From: Pseudarthrobacter sp. NIBRBAC000502772
GTDB taxonomy: Bacteria > Actinomycetota > Actinomycetes > Actinomycetales > Micrococcaceae
Length of the DNA stretch: 64,000 nucleotides
Assembly (NCBI RefSeq): GCF_006517235.1
Contig: NZ_CP041188.1
Span: 3,658,001 to 3,722,000, forward strand
Direction of reading: 5' to 3'
Position 1 is the stretch's first letter. Each line of letters opens with the position of its first letter. The position numbers and the translations under genes are program-made. Below are positions 8,863 through 17,114 of this stretch, piece after piece. A model generated the notes under the pieces. The model was not told the origin of the DNA. It did no database searches and was given only the letters and a program-made list of their open reading frames with translations.

Positions 8863-10994
8863 AGGGTGGTGCTTTCGACGAGCACCCGCAGCACGTCTTC
8901 GCCGTAGCGTTCCAGTTTGGACGGACCGACGCCGGCCAGTGCCGCCAGTTCCTCCAGCGTGGACGGTTTGGCCTCTGCGATGGCCGTCAGCGTGGCATCC
9001 GTGAAGACGACAAATGCCGGCACTTCGGCGGCCAGTGCAATTTCCTTCCGCCATTGCCGAAGGGCATCGAAGGTCTGTTCTTCGTAGCTGGGAGGACAGC
9101 CGTTGCAGCGGCCCACCTTGCGTTCGGCGCCGCTGGCCAGCATGCTCCCGCAGACCCTGCAGGTGGCGGGGGCCGTCGATTTCCGGCGCGGCGCCGGCCC
9201 TTTACCGCGGGCGCTGGAACTGGCCACCGAGTTGGGCCGGAGCCCGTCGAGGAAGCGTGAGGGTTTGCGGTTGGCCCGGCCGCCCGGTGTCCGTGCCGTG
9301 GACCAGGACAGGGACAGGTGCTCGCGGGCGCGGGTGATGCCCACGTAGAGCAGGCGGCGCTCCTCATCCACGGATTCGGGTGTGTCCGCGAAGGAGATGG
9401 GCATCAGGCCTTCGCAGAGGCCCACCAGGAACACGGCGTCCCATTCGAGGCCCTTCGCGGCGTGCAGCGATGCAAGCGTCACGCCCTGGACAGTGGGAGC
9501 GTGCTGCGCCAGCGACCGTTCCTGGAGTTCATTAACAAAGTCACTGAGACTGAACTGCTCGCCGCGGACGTGGACCAGCTCGTCCGCGAGCGCCACCAGC
9601 GCTGCCAGGGACTCCCAGCGTTCGCGCAGCGCGCCGCCGTTGTGGGGCGGGGCGTCCGTGTAGCCGAGCGAGGCCACGATATCGCGGACCAACTGGCCGA
9701 GCGGTTCCGGCGTCGCCGTTTCAGCGACGGCCCTGGTTGCCGCGCGCAGCTGAAGGATGGCGTCGCGCACTTCCTTGCGGGCAAAGAACCGCTCACCACC
9801 GCGCAGCTGGTAACTGATGCCGGCCGCCGCGAGCGCCTGTTCGTAGGCCTGGGACTGCCCGTTGGTGCGGAAAAGGACAGCCACCTGGCTGGCGGGAGTG
9901 CCGGCGTCGAGCAGCTCCTGGATCTTGATGGCGACAGTGGCGGCTTCGGCTTCATCGTCGGAGCATTCGGTGAACTGTGGGACAGGCCCCGCCGGCCGCT
10001 GCGCCACCAGCTGCAGCGGAGCCGCCCAGGCAGCATCGGCCACCGGTCCGCCGCCACGCCGTGCGGCCAGGAGATCGTTGGCCAGCTTGACCACCTGCGG
10101 CGTGGAACGGTAATCCCGGATCAGTTTCACCACATTGGCCTCAGGGTACTGGGTCTTGAATCCCAGCAGGTGTTTGGGCGAAGCGCCGGTAAACGAGTAG
10201 ATCGTCTGGCTCGCATCGCCCACAACGCACAGCTCGTCCCGCCCGCCCAGCCACAGCTCCAGGAGGCGCTGCTGCAGCGGCGAAACGTCCTGGTACTCGT
10301 CCACCACAAAATGCCGGTACTGCTCACGAACGGTGGCCGCGACTTTCTGGTCTTCCTGCAGGATCCCCACCGTGATCAGGAGTACGTCCTCAAAATCAAT
10401 GACGTTGCGGTCCGTCTTGACATCCTCGTAGGACTGGAAGACCCGGGCGACGGCGGTGAGGTCGAACCCGCCGGGCGTTCCCCTGCCCTGTGCGTTCTCC
10501 AGGTAGTTGGCCGGGGTCAGCATGGAGACCTTGGCCCACTCAATTTCGGAGGCGAGGTCCCGGATGGACGCGCGGTCAGTGCTGAGCCGCAGGCGGCGGG
10601 ACGCTTCGGCGATCATCTGGGCCTTGTGGTCCAGCAGGTTGGGCAGCGTGCCGCCGACCGCCTGCGGCCAGAAAAACTGCAGCTGCCGCAAGGCGGCGGC
10701 GTGGAAGGTGCGCGCCTGGACATTGCCCACGCCGAGATCCCGCAGCCTGCTGCGCATTTCCGCGGCGGCCCGGGCCGTGAACGTCACGGCGAGGAGCCGC
10801 TGGGGGCTGTACACCCCTGAGTGCACGCCATAGGCAATCCGGTGCGTAATGGCCCTGGTCTTGCCGGTGCCGGCACCGGCAAGGACGCACAGCGGCCCGT
10901 TCAGCGTGCTGGCGACCTCGCGCTGTTCAGCGTCAAGTCCCCCAAGGATTCGTTCCTCAAGGGACTCTGCACTGTCAAAATTCTCTGTGGTCAC
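8859..10994 (-). CDS. uvrD2: ATP-dependent DNA helicase UvrD2 with tetracysteine and HRDC domains
   Basis: This 711-residue SF1A helicase shows Walker A GAGTGKTRAITHR, motif II VVDEYQDVSPLQQR, QTIYSFTGA (III region), HAAKGLEWDAVFLVG (V) and YVGITRAREHLSLSW (VI). After the motor comes a tetracysteine motif, CRVC then 14 residues then CNGC, and an HRDC domain ending VGPSKLERYGEDVLRVL. That order is the signature of mycobacterial UvrD2, a 3'-5' helicase. The start is GTG with no clear Shine-Dalgarno. It lies 68 bases downstream of nudC on the same strand and overlaps the metallopeptidase gene. Confidence 0.95.
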   Translation of the reverse strand: MTTENFDSAESLEERILGGLDAEQREVASTLNGPLCVLAGAGTGKTRAITHRIAYGVHSGVYSPQRLLAVTFTARAAAEMRSRLRDLGVGNVQARTFHAAALRQLQFFWPQAVGGTLPNLLDHKAQMIAEASRRLRLSTDRASIRDLASEIEWAKVSMLTPANYLENAQGRGTPGGFDLTAVARVFQSYEDVKTDRNVIDFEDVLLITVGILQEDQKVAATVREQYRHFVVDEYQDVSPLQQRLLELWLGGRDELCVVGDASQTIYSFTGASPKHLLGFKTQYPEANVVKLIRDYRSTPQVVKLANDLLAARRGGGPVADAAWAAPLQLVAQRPAGPVPQFTECSDDEAEAATVAIKIQELLDAGTPASQVAVLFRTNGQSQAYEQALAAAGISYQLRGGERFFARKEVRDAILQLRAATRAVAETATPEPLGQLVRDIVASLGYTDAPPHNGGALRERWESLAALVALADELVHVRGEQFSLSDFVNELQERSLAQHAPTVQGVTLASLHAAKGLEWDAVFLVGLCEGLMPISFADTPESVDEERRLLYVGITRAREHLSLSWSTARTPGGRANRKPSRFLDGLRPNSVASSSARGKGPAPRRKSTAPATCRVCGSMLASGAERKVGRCNGCPPSYEEQTFDALRQWRKEIALAAEVPAFVVFTDATLTAIAEAKPSTLEELAALAGVGPSKLERYGEDVLRVLVESTTL

Positions 10995-11062
10995 TTCTGC
11001 TGCTCTGTTGTCGCGACTGCCACGTGCTGGCGTCTGGCCAATGGTGATGCCTGTTCCGGGTG

Positions 11063-12085
11063 TCAGGTGTCCGTGCGGTCCATGATCCGGCCGCCATACC
11101 AGTGCTCAATCAGCGAGCGTGCAATGGACAGCCGGCTGGAGATGGTGATTTCGCCGGTGAGCACGGCGTCCTGGAGTTCCTCCCGGCTGAACCAGCGCGC
11201 ACGGGTTACCTCCACGCCGTCGGGCTTTGCCACAGCGTCTTCGGTGATGGCGGTAAATCCAAGCATAAGGGAGGCCGGGAACGGCCATGACTGCGAGCCC
11301 AAGTACTGGCAGCCCGTGACCCGGACGCCCACTTCCTCGTGGATTTCCCTGACGACAGCTTGTTCCAGGGATTCGCCTGGTTCAACGAATCCGGCCAGCG
11401 TGGAGTAATTCTTCGCGTCAACCGGCCCGCCGCCACCGAGCAGCAGCCGTCCGTCCGGCCCCACCACCGTGACGATGATGGCCGGATCCGTCCGGGGGTA
11501 GTGTTCCGAGCTGTCCTGGGGGCAGCGGCGGACCCAGCCGCCGGCCTCCACGGCAGTGCGGGCCCCGCACCGGGGGCAATGCGTATGGCCGGCGTGCCAG
11601 TTGGCGATGGCGCTGGCTTCAACGAACAACGCCGTATCAGTGGGGTTCAGGACGGCGGCGATGTCGCGGAAGCCGGACCACTGCGCGCCGGCCGGGATTC
11701 CGGCAGTGCCGGGCTCGGCAGGTTCAGGAAGGACAACAAGGACCACTTCGGTGCCGGCGGCAAGATCCGAGCTGTCCAGCGCGGCGCCAAGATAGATGAC
11801 CTGTTCCGGGGCTGAGCCACGGTCCCGCAGGTCAGCCAGCAACTGGGCCGCTGCGGGCAGTAGAAGCTGGTTGCCCCGCACCAGGGCCTGCCGCCCGGCA
11901 AGGACCACCGCCCGGGTGTGTTCGCTGTCCACCAATTCCTCAACCATGCCTGGCCGGACACGGTCTGCGGAGCCGCGGTCCACGGCGGCCGGGAGAACCG
12001 GCAGTACGGTATCGAACAGGTGGTTGGCCGGCAGCTGGGCTGCCTGCGGCTGGTAGGCCGGTATAGCGGACTCCGCATGACTCAT
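11063..12085 (-). CDS. nudC: NAD(H) pyrophosphatase, Nudix hydrolase NudC
   Basis: The 340-residue protein has the NudC plan: an N-terminal domain, a zinc ribbon, and a Nudix domain with the box GFVEPGESLEQAVVREIHEE. The family hydrolyses NADH to NMNH and AMP and can remove NAD caps from RNA 5' ends. The downstream element of NADH-specific members (GCQYLGSQSWPFPASLMLGF, the SQPWPFPxS-type motif) is present. The zinc ribbon reads CPRC ... RRCPQD, so the fourth expected Cys is replaced. The ATG at 12085 is preceded by TACGGT at a 6-base distance, which suggests a leaderless mRNA. Confidence 0.93.
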   Translation of the reverse strand: MSHAESAIPAYQPQAAQLPANHLFDTVLPVLPAAVDRGSADRVRPGMVEELVDSEHTRAVVLAGRQALVRGNQLLLPAAAQLLADLRDRGSAPEQVIYLGAALDSSDLAAGTEVVLVVLPEPAEPGTAGIPAGAQWSGFRDIAAVLNPTDTALFVEASAIANWHAGHTHCPRCGARTAVEAGGWVRRCPQDSSEHYPRTDPAIIVTVVGPDGRLLLGGGGPVDAKNYSTLAGFVEPGESLEQAVVREIHEEVGVRVTGCQYLGSQSWPFPASLMLGFTAITEDAVAKPDGVEVTRARWFSREELQDAVLTGEITISSRLSIARSLIEHWYGGRIMDRTDT

Positions 12086-12091
12086 GTGTCC

Positions 12092-12097
12092 ACCGTA
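12092..12097 (-). promoter_or_regulatory. Predicted -10 element (TACGGT) for leaderless nudC
   Basis: TACGGT, then 6 bases, then the ATG of nudC; no Shine-Dalgarno is seen. Confidence 0.5.
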
Positions 12098-12241
12098 CTG
12101 ACTCGGACTGACAATTTACATTCGGCGGGGACATTCGGCGGGACAGGCGGCGTGGACGTCCGGACCGGGTGCGGACGCCGACTTTTGCAGCATATCTGGA
12201 GACTCGCCGCCGCACATCGTTGTCTTGGACGCCACTCAATC

Positions 12242-12247
12242 TACCGT
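12242..12247 (+). promoter_or_regulatory. Predicted -10 element (TACCGT) for the leaderless phosphotransferase gene
   Basis: TACCGT is followed by 6 bases and the GTG at 12254, with no ribosome-binding site. Confidence 0.5.
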
Positions 12248-12253
12248 GGAACG

Positions 12254-13498
12254 GTGAGAAGAAAACCGATCGAACTGGCAGCCGTAGCAACCGCGGCAGT
12301 CCCCGGGCTGACCCCAACCGCCGTTAGCTCCGCTGCGGACGATCCCGCGGATTTTGACTCCGCGCTGCTGCTGGATTCCGAAGACAAACAGTGGCGGGTC
12401 AGGTCCCCGCGGCATGCGGAAGCAAGCGCCAGGCTCGAGACGGAGTTCCTCGTCCTCCGGGCATTCGTACCGGCCATCCGCGCCGAGCTGCCCTTCCTGA
12501 TGCCCACTGTGGCCGGCAGCGTCCGGCTTGGTAACCTCAGCACCTTTGTGTACTCCCACCTGGCCGGGAGCACGCAGAGTGTGGAAGAACTCACCGCAGG
12601 TCCGGCCGCGCTCGCCCGGGAAATCGGGACGGCGCTGGCGGCCATCCATGATCTTCCGCACTCCCTGGTCAGCAATGCCGACCTGCCCAGCTACACGCCC
12701 AACGAATTCCGCCAGCGCCGGCTCAACGAGCTCGACCAGGCGGCCACAACCGGAAAAATCCCGGCGTCGCTGTTGCTCCGCTGGGAACATGCCCTTGAAG
12801 ACGTCTCACTGTGGCGGTTCAACCCTTGCGTTGTCCACGGGGACCTCCATGAGGACAACCTGCTCGTGGAAAGCAGCCGCGTCACGGCCGTTACGGGCTG
12901 GACGGACCTGCGGATCGGGGATCCCGCCGACGACTTCGCCTGGCTGGTTGCCTCGAACGAACAGGATTTCGTGGACGCGGTTCTTGCCAGCTACACCGGC
13001 AGCCGCCGCGACTCCCCGGACCAGCACCTGCTCCGGCGAGCTGCCCTGTCTGCCGAGTTCGCGTTGGCGCAATACCTGGTCAAGGGCATCGCTGCCGGCG
13101 ACGCGGGTATGGTTGCCGAAGCCGAAGGCATGCTGGAAACCCTCGCGGCCGACGTCGAAGAGCACGGCGGCCAGGCCATCAGCGTCGAGCCGCTGCCAGC
13201 CCCGGCTGCCCCGGCCGACGACGCCGCCCAGTCCCCGGCAGCCCAGTCCCACGCGGTGGGTGTGGCCGCTGCTCCGGCGGTGACCGTCGTCCCCGTGCCC
13301 GTCCCGTCGGTGGAGCCTGTTCCGGTGGTGCCCGCAGTGGAAGTCAGCCCTATCCCGGCTGAGCACCTCCCGGCCGACGAAGCACCGGCGGACGACGACT
13401 CTGCAGACGAGTCACCGGCGGACAAGCCGTCAGTGCGCCCGTCCGCCGAGGACACGTCCACCGCGGCCATCAGCATCCTCGACATCAGGAAGCACTGA
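12254..13498 (+). CDS. Aminoglycoside/macrolide phosphotransferase-fold protein
   Basis: The 414-residue protein has a kinase-like fold: catalytic loop VVHGDLHEDNLLVES and then GDPADDFAWL, as in macrolide 2'-phosphotransferase-like members of the APH family. The usual metal-binding V-I-D-W element reads AVTGWTDL here, so the expected Asp is Gly; activity is therefore doubtful. After about residue 315 a Pro/Ala/Glu/Asp-rich tail runs to the end and is probably disordered. The GTG start is chosen from the -10 spacing; a longer reading overlaps nudC antisense. It is encoded opposite to the flanking nudC and adnB genes. Substrate unknown; a resistance role is not implied. Confidence 0.82.
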   Translation: MRRKPIELAAVATAAVPGLTPTAVSSAADDPADFDSALLLDSEDKQWRVRSPRHAEASARLETEFLVLRAFVPAIRAELPFLMPTVAGSVRLGNLSTFVYSHLAGSTQSVEELTAGPAALAREIGTALAAIHDLPHSLVSNADLPSYTPNEFRQRRLNELDQAATTGKIPASLLLRWEHALEDVSLWRFNPCVVHGDLHEDNLLVESSRVTAVTGWTDLRIGDPADDFAWLVASNEQDFVDAVLASYTGSRRDSPDQHLLRRAALSAEFALAQYLVKGIAAGDAGMVAEAEGMLETLAADVEEHGGQAISVEPLPAPAAPADDAAQSPAAQSHAVGVAAAPAVTVVPVPVPSVEPVPVVPAVEVSPIPAEHLPADEAPADDDSADESPADKPSVRPSAEDTSTAAISILDIRKH

Positions 13499-13536
13499 CA
13501 CCCGGGAACGCTTCCTGAGGTCAGCCTGCGCTGACC

Positions 13537-16500
13537 TCAGGGAGCACTGACGTCGAGGGCGGCGGCCACAATCTGTTCGAGCTCCTCAGCGGAGCCCAGA
13601 TCGTGCGGCCGCACGACTTGGTTGTCCGCAACGTAGAAGAAGGCGGCCCTGACGTCTGACACCGCCACACCCTTGAGCCGGGCCCAAGCCAGCCGGTACG
13701 CGGCGAGCTGCACCGATTTGGCCCGCAACTGCGCGGCAGAGGGCCTGCGGCCGGTTTTCCAGTCCACGAGGTCCCACCTCCCGTCCGCGTCCTGGAAGAC
13801 GGCGTCGATGCGCCCGCGTACCACCACGTCGCCCACCCGCGTTTCCACCGGAACTTCGACAAAAGCCGGTGACCTGTCGGCCCATTCCGAGGCTTTGAAG
13901 GTGGCCACCATGGTGTCGAGGTCGTAGGCGGCGTCAATGTGGTCGTCGGAGCCGGGGGCCTCGCCAAGGTCGAGCATGCCGGTTGCGCCGAAGTACTCTT
14001 CAACCCAGGCGTGGAATGCCGTCCCCTTCCGCGCCGACATGCCGGGCTCACGCGGAACAGGCCTTCGCAGCCGGCCCACAACCCCCGCCGGGTCCTCGCC
14101 GAGGTCCACCAGCGTGGACGCCGAGATGTGGCCGGGCAAATGAACGTCCTGCCCGGAGGCGCGCCTGGACCGCCGTTCCAGCAGCAACGCAGCTTCCCTG
14201 GCCCAGCCCGCCGCAGGGCCCCGAAGCCTTGGCCCGGACTCATTGGCGGATGCAGGCCCAAGGACCGTCACAGAGTCCGCAGGATCCAAGGGCTCCAACG
14301 CGGCCCGGACGCGTGCCGCGGCGCCCTCCATGGCCAGCCGCCTGCCGGGAACAACCCGCAGGCGCTCCCCGGTCCGCGCATCCACGGGACCTTCGAGGGG
14401 GTCATAGGGCCATCCGGCCACCTCCGTTTCGGTAGTCAACGGGCTCTTTTCAGGCAGGGAGGCTTCGTCCACTGACGCCGGGTGCACTATGGCGGGACAG
14501 ATTTCCGCGGCGTCCACCGGGGCCGTGTTGGGGCCGGAGCCGACAAGCTGTTCCAGTTCAGCGAGGAAAGGTGACATCTCGGCACGGCCTGCCCTGGAGC
14601 CCACCCATGCCGCGCTCGAGACCCAGAGGACGTGCTTTGCCCTGGTGTAGGCCACATATGCCAGGCGGCGTTCCTCGCCCTCACCATGGACCTGGACGGC
14701 TGATTTGAAGTCCTTCTCGGCGTCCAGCCAGCCCTTCTGGTCCGGCTGGTCGGTATCCCATTGGGGCAGGTCCGAACGGTCCCCCCGCAGCGGCCACGGC
14801 AGGGCCGCCGCGCCGCTGCTCCAGCGCGAGTCCTTGTTGCTGGGGAAGGCGCCGGCGTTGAGGCCCGGTACAAAGACGACGTCCCATTCCAGGCCCTTTG
14901 ACGCATGGACGGTCAGCAGTTGCACAGCCTCGCGGTTGATATCCGACGGCGGAGCTTCGAGGCCGTTTTCCTCGGCCGCGGCGGCTTCCAGCCAGGCAAG
15001 GAAGGCGAGGATATCCACCCGGTGCGAGGTCCGCAGGAAGCCGGCCGCCGCGTCCTGGAAGGCATCCAGGTTTCGGCGGGCCTGGTGGATGCTGGTCCCC
15101 GGGCGTGCTGCCACTTCGATGTCGAGCAACATGGCGCGTTCCACTTCGCCGAGCAGAGTGGTGAGGTCGTCCCCGAGGTAGCCGCGCAGCTGCCTGAGCT
15201 CCGCCGAAAGCCTGCCGAGGCGGTCGCGGGCCACTTCGGTCAGCGACCGTCCGTGGGAAGAGGCCCAGTCGTCGCGTGGCAGCCAGTCCAGCGCTTCAAC
15301 GAGGCTGGCACCGTCCGTCAGGTCGCTTTCGATGACGGCCTCGTCGGACGCGTCAGCGGGCCCGTCCTCCGTCGTGGCCGCGCCTGCGGGGCGGCCACGA
15401 CGGCGTGCGAGGTGGCTGGACCAGTCGCGGAAGGCCATCAGGTCTGCCGGCCCGATCCGCCAGCGTGCACCGGCCAGGAGGCGCATCAGGGAGTCCGAGC
15501 GTCCGGGATCTGCAAGCACCCGGAGCGTGGCCACCAGATCAACGATTTCGGGAGTGTCGAGCAGTCCGCCGAGCCCCACGATTTCGTAGGCTATCCCCGC
15601 GCCTCGAACTCCCGCCGGATGGTTTCCATCTGGGCGCGCCGCCGGCACAGGACAGCCAGTGCCGGCGGCACCGGTGTGCCGTCGGCCTCACGTTCAAAGT
15701 CCGTGACCCGGTACTTTATGACGTCCCCGGCAAGGGCGGCGGCTTCGTCGAGGTCTGTGCCGAAGCGGCCCAGTACCACCCGTCCCTCCACCGCGAAGGG
15801 ACTGGGCTGTAGCGGCGGCACATTCGCCGCCGCCGTAGCCGTAGCCGTGCCCACCGGGATAGTGCCGTCCGCGGCGGTGCCCGCTTCGGTGATGCTTTCC
15901 GCGGCCGCGCCCACAGCGGCGCTGCCGGCAGGGGCCTTCTGTGCCTCGGCGCGCCCTAAGGCCTCTGACATGATGTTGGCGGCGGACAGGATGGCCCGGC
16001 CGTTGCGCCACGCCGTTGTGAGGTACGACGTAGGGGCCAGCGTGAAGCGTCCCGGCCCGTCGTCCCCGTCCACGCGGACAGGGAATTCACGGACAAAGTG
16101 GAAGAGCTGACCTGCCGAAGCACCCCGGAAGCCGTATATCGACTGGTTGGGGTCCCCCACGGCGGTGACCGCGTGGCCGTCGCCGAAAAGCCGCGAAAAC
16201 AGGACCAACTGGGCATACGACGTGTCCTGGAACTCGTCGAGGAGCACCACTTTGTAGCGCTGGCGTTCCATGTCCGCAGCAAGGGGGATTTCCGTGGCCA
16301 CACGGGCCGCAAGTGCCACCAGGTCGCCGAAGTCCAAGGCCCCCCGTGACTTCTTGGCGGCGGCGTAGCGGCCCACCATGTCAGCCACGCTTGCCCTGGT
16401 GCGCAGCATCGCGGCCAGTTCACCGGCTGCCTGGGGTGCGTTCTTGTTCGCCCCGGCCACGTAGGGACGTTCTTCAAACTCAGCGAGTCGCGCCAGAAGC

Positions 16501-17114
16501 CAGGCCTCGACGTCGGCCGGTTCCTGCAGGTGCTCTGCGCACTCCCCCGCGAGCTGGATGACTGCCTTGACCAGTGTGGACTTGGCTGCCTTGAAGTGGC
16601 TGTACTCGCCGTCGAACGCTTCCACTACTTCGCTGGCGAGCTGCCAGGCTTGGGCTCCGCCGAGCAGCACAACGTCGCGTTCCACGCCCAGCCTCAGCCC
16701 GTAGTCGGAAACAATGCCGCTGGCAAATGAGTGGTAGGTGGACACCTTGGGCTCCAGGGCGTCGCTGCTGAGCAGCCCCTCGGGGAACACTTCGTGCCGT
16801 GTGTCCTGGGCTGCGACGCGCTGCAGTGCCGCCAGCTTGGCCCGGATCCGCGTGGCCAGCTCGCCTGCTGCCTTCCTGGTGAAAGTTACGCCCAGGACTT
16901 CCTCAGGCCTGACCCAGCCGTTGGCAACGAGCCAGACGACGCGGTCGGCCATGGTGGCCGTCTTGCCGGAACCCGCCCCCGCGATCACCAGCCGGGGAGC
17001 CAGCGGTGAGGAGATGATGGCCGACTGTTCGGGGGTCGGCGTGTTCCTTTCACCCAACAGCATGGACAGCTGCTCCGGGCTGAACAGGGGCTCTGGAACC
17101 TGGGGCTGGCTCAT
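13537..17114 (-). pseudogene. adnB: AdnB-type motor-nuclease subunit, split by a one-base frameshift
   Basis: Two reading frames together make one UvrD-like helicase with a RecB-family nuclease of about 1190 residues. The N-terminal part (17114 to TAG at 15591) has AGAGSGKTATMADR, VLLDEFQDTSYAQ and NQSIYGFRGASAGQ, and stops after RREFEARG. The C-terminal part continues in the next frame with GIAYEIVGLGGLLDTPEI, helicase motifs HASKGLEWDVVFVPGL and YTRAKHVLWVS, and the nuclease motif LVDWKTGRRP, ending at 13537. Adding one C to the CCCC run at 15595-15598 restores EARG-IAYEI without gap. The ATG at 17114 overlaps the adnA stop (ATGA). AdnAB resects double-strand breaks in mycobacteria. True mutation or sequencing error cannot be told apart here. 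Confidence 0.85.

Noticed and set aside
9318-10820. 500-codon open frame antisense to uvrD2
   Set aside because: It mirrors the high-GC third positions of uvrD2, has no domain pattern or ribosome site, and the opposite strand has a full set of helicase motifs.
13537-15648. Independent 703-codon helicase-nuclease gene starting at 15648
   Set aside because: Its first ~15 residues are the other-frame reading of the upstream gene and there is no ribosome site; it is the continuation of adnB after a frameshift.
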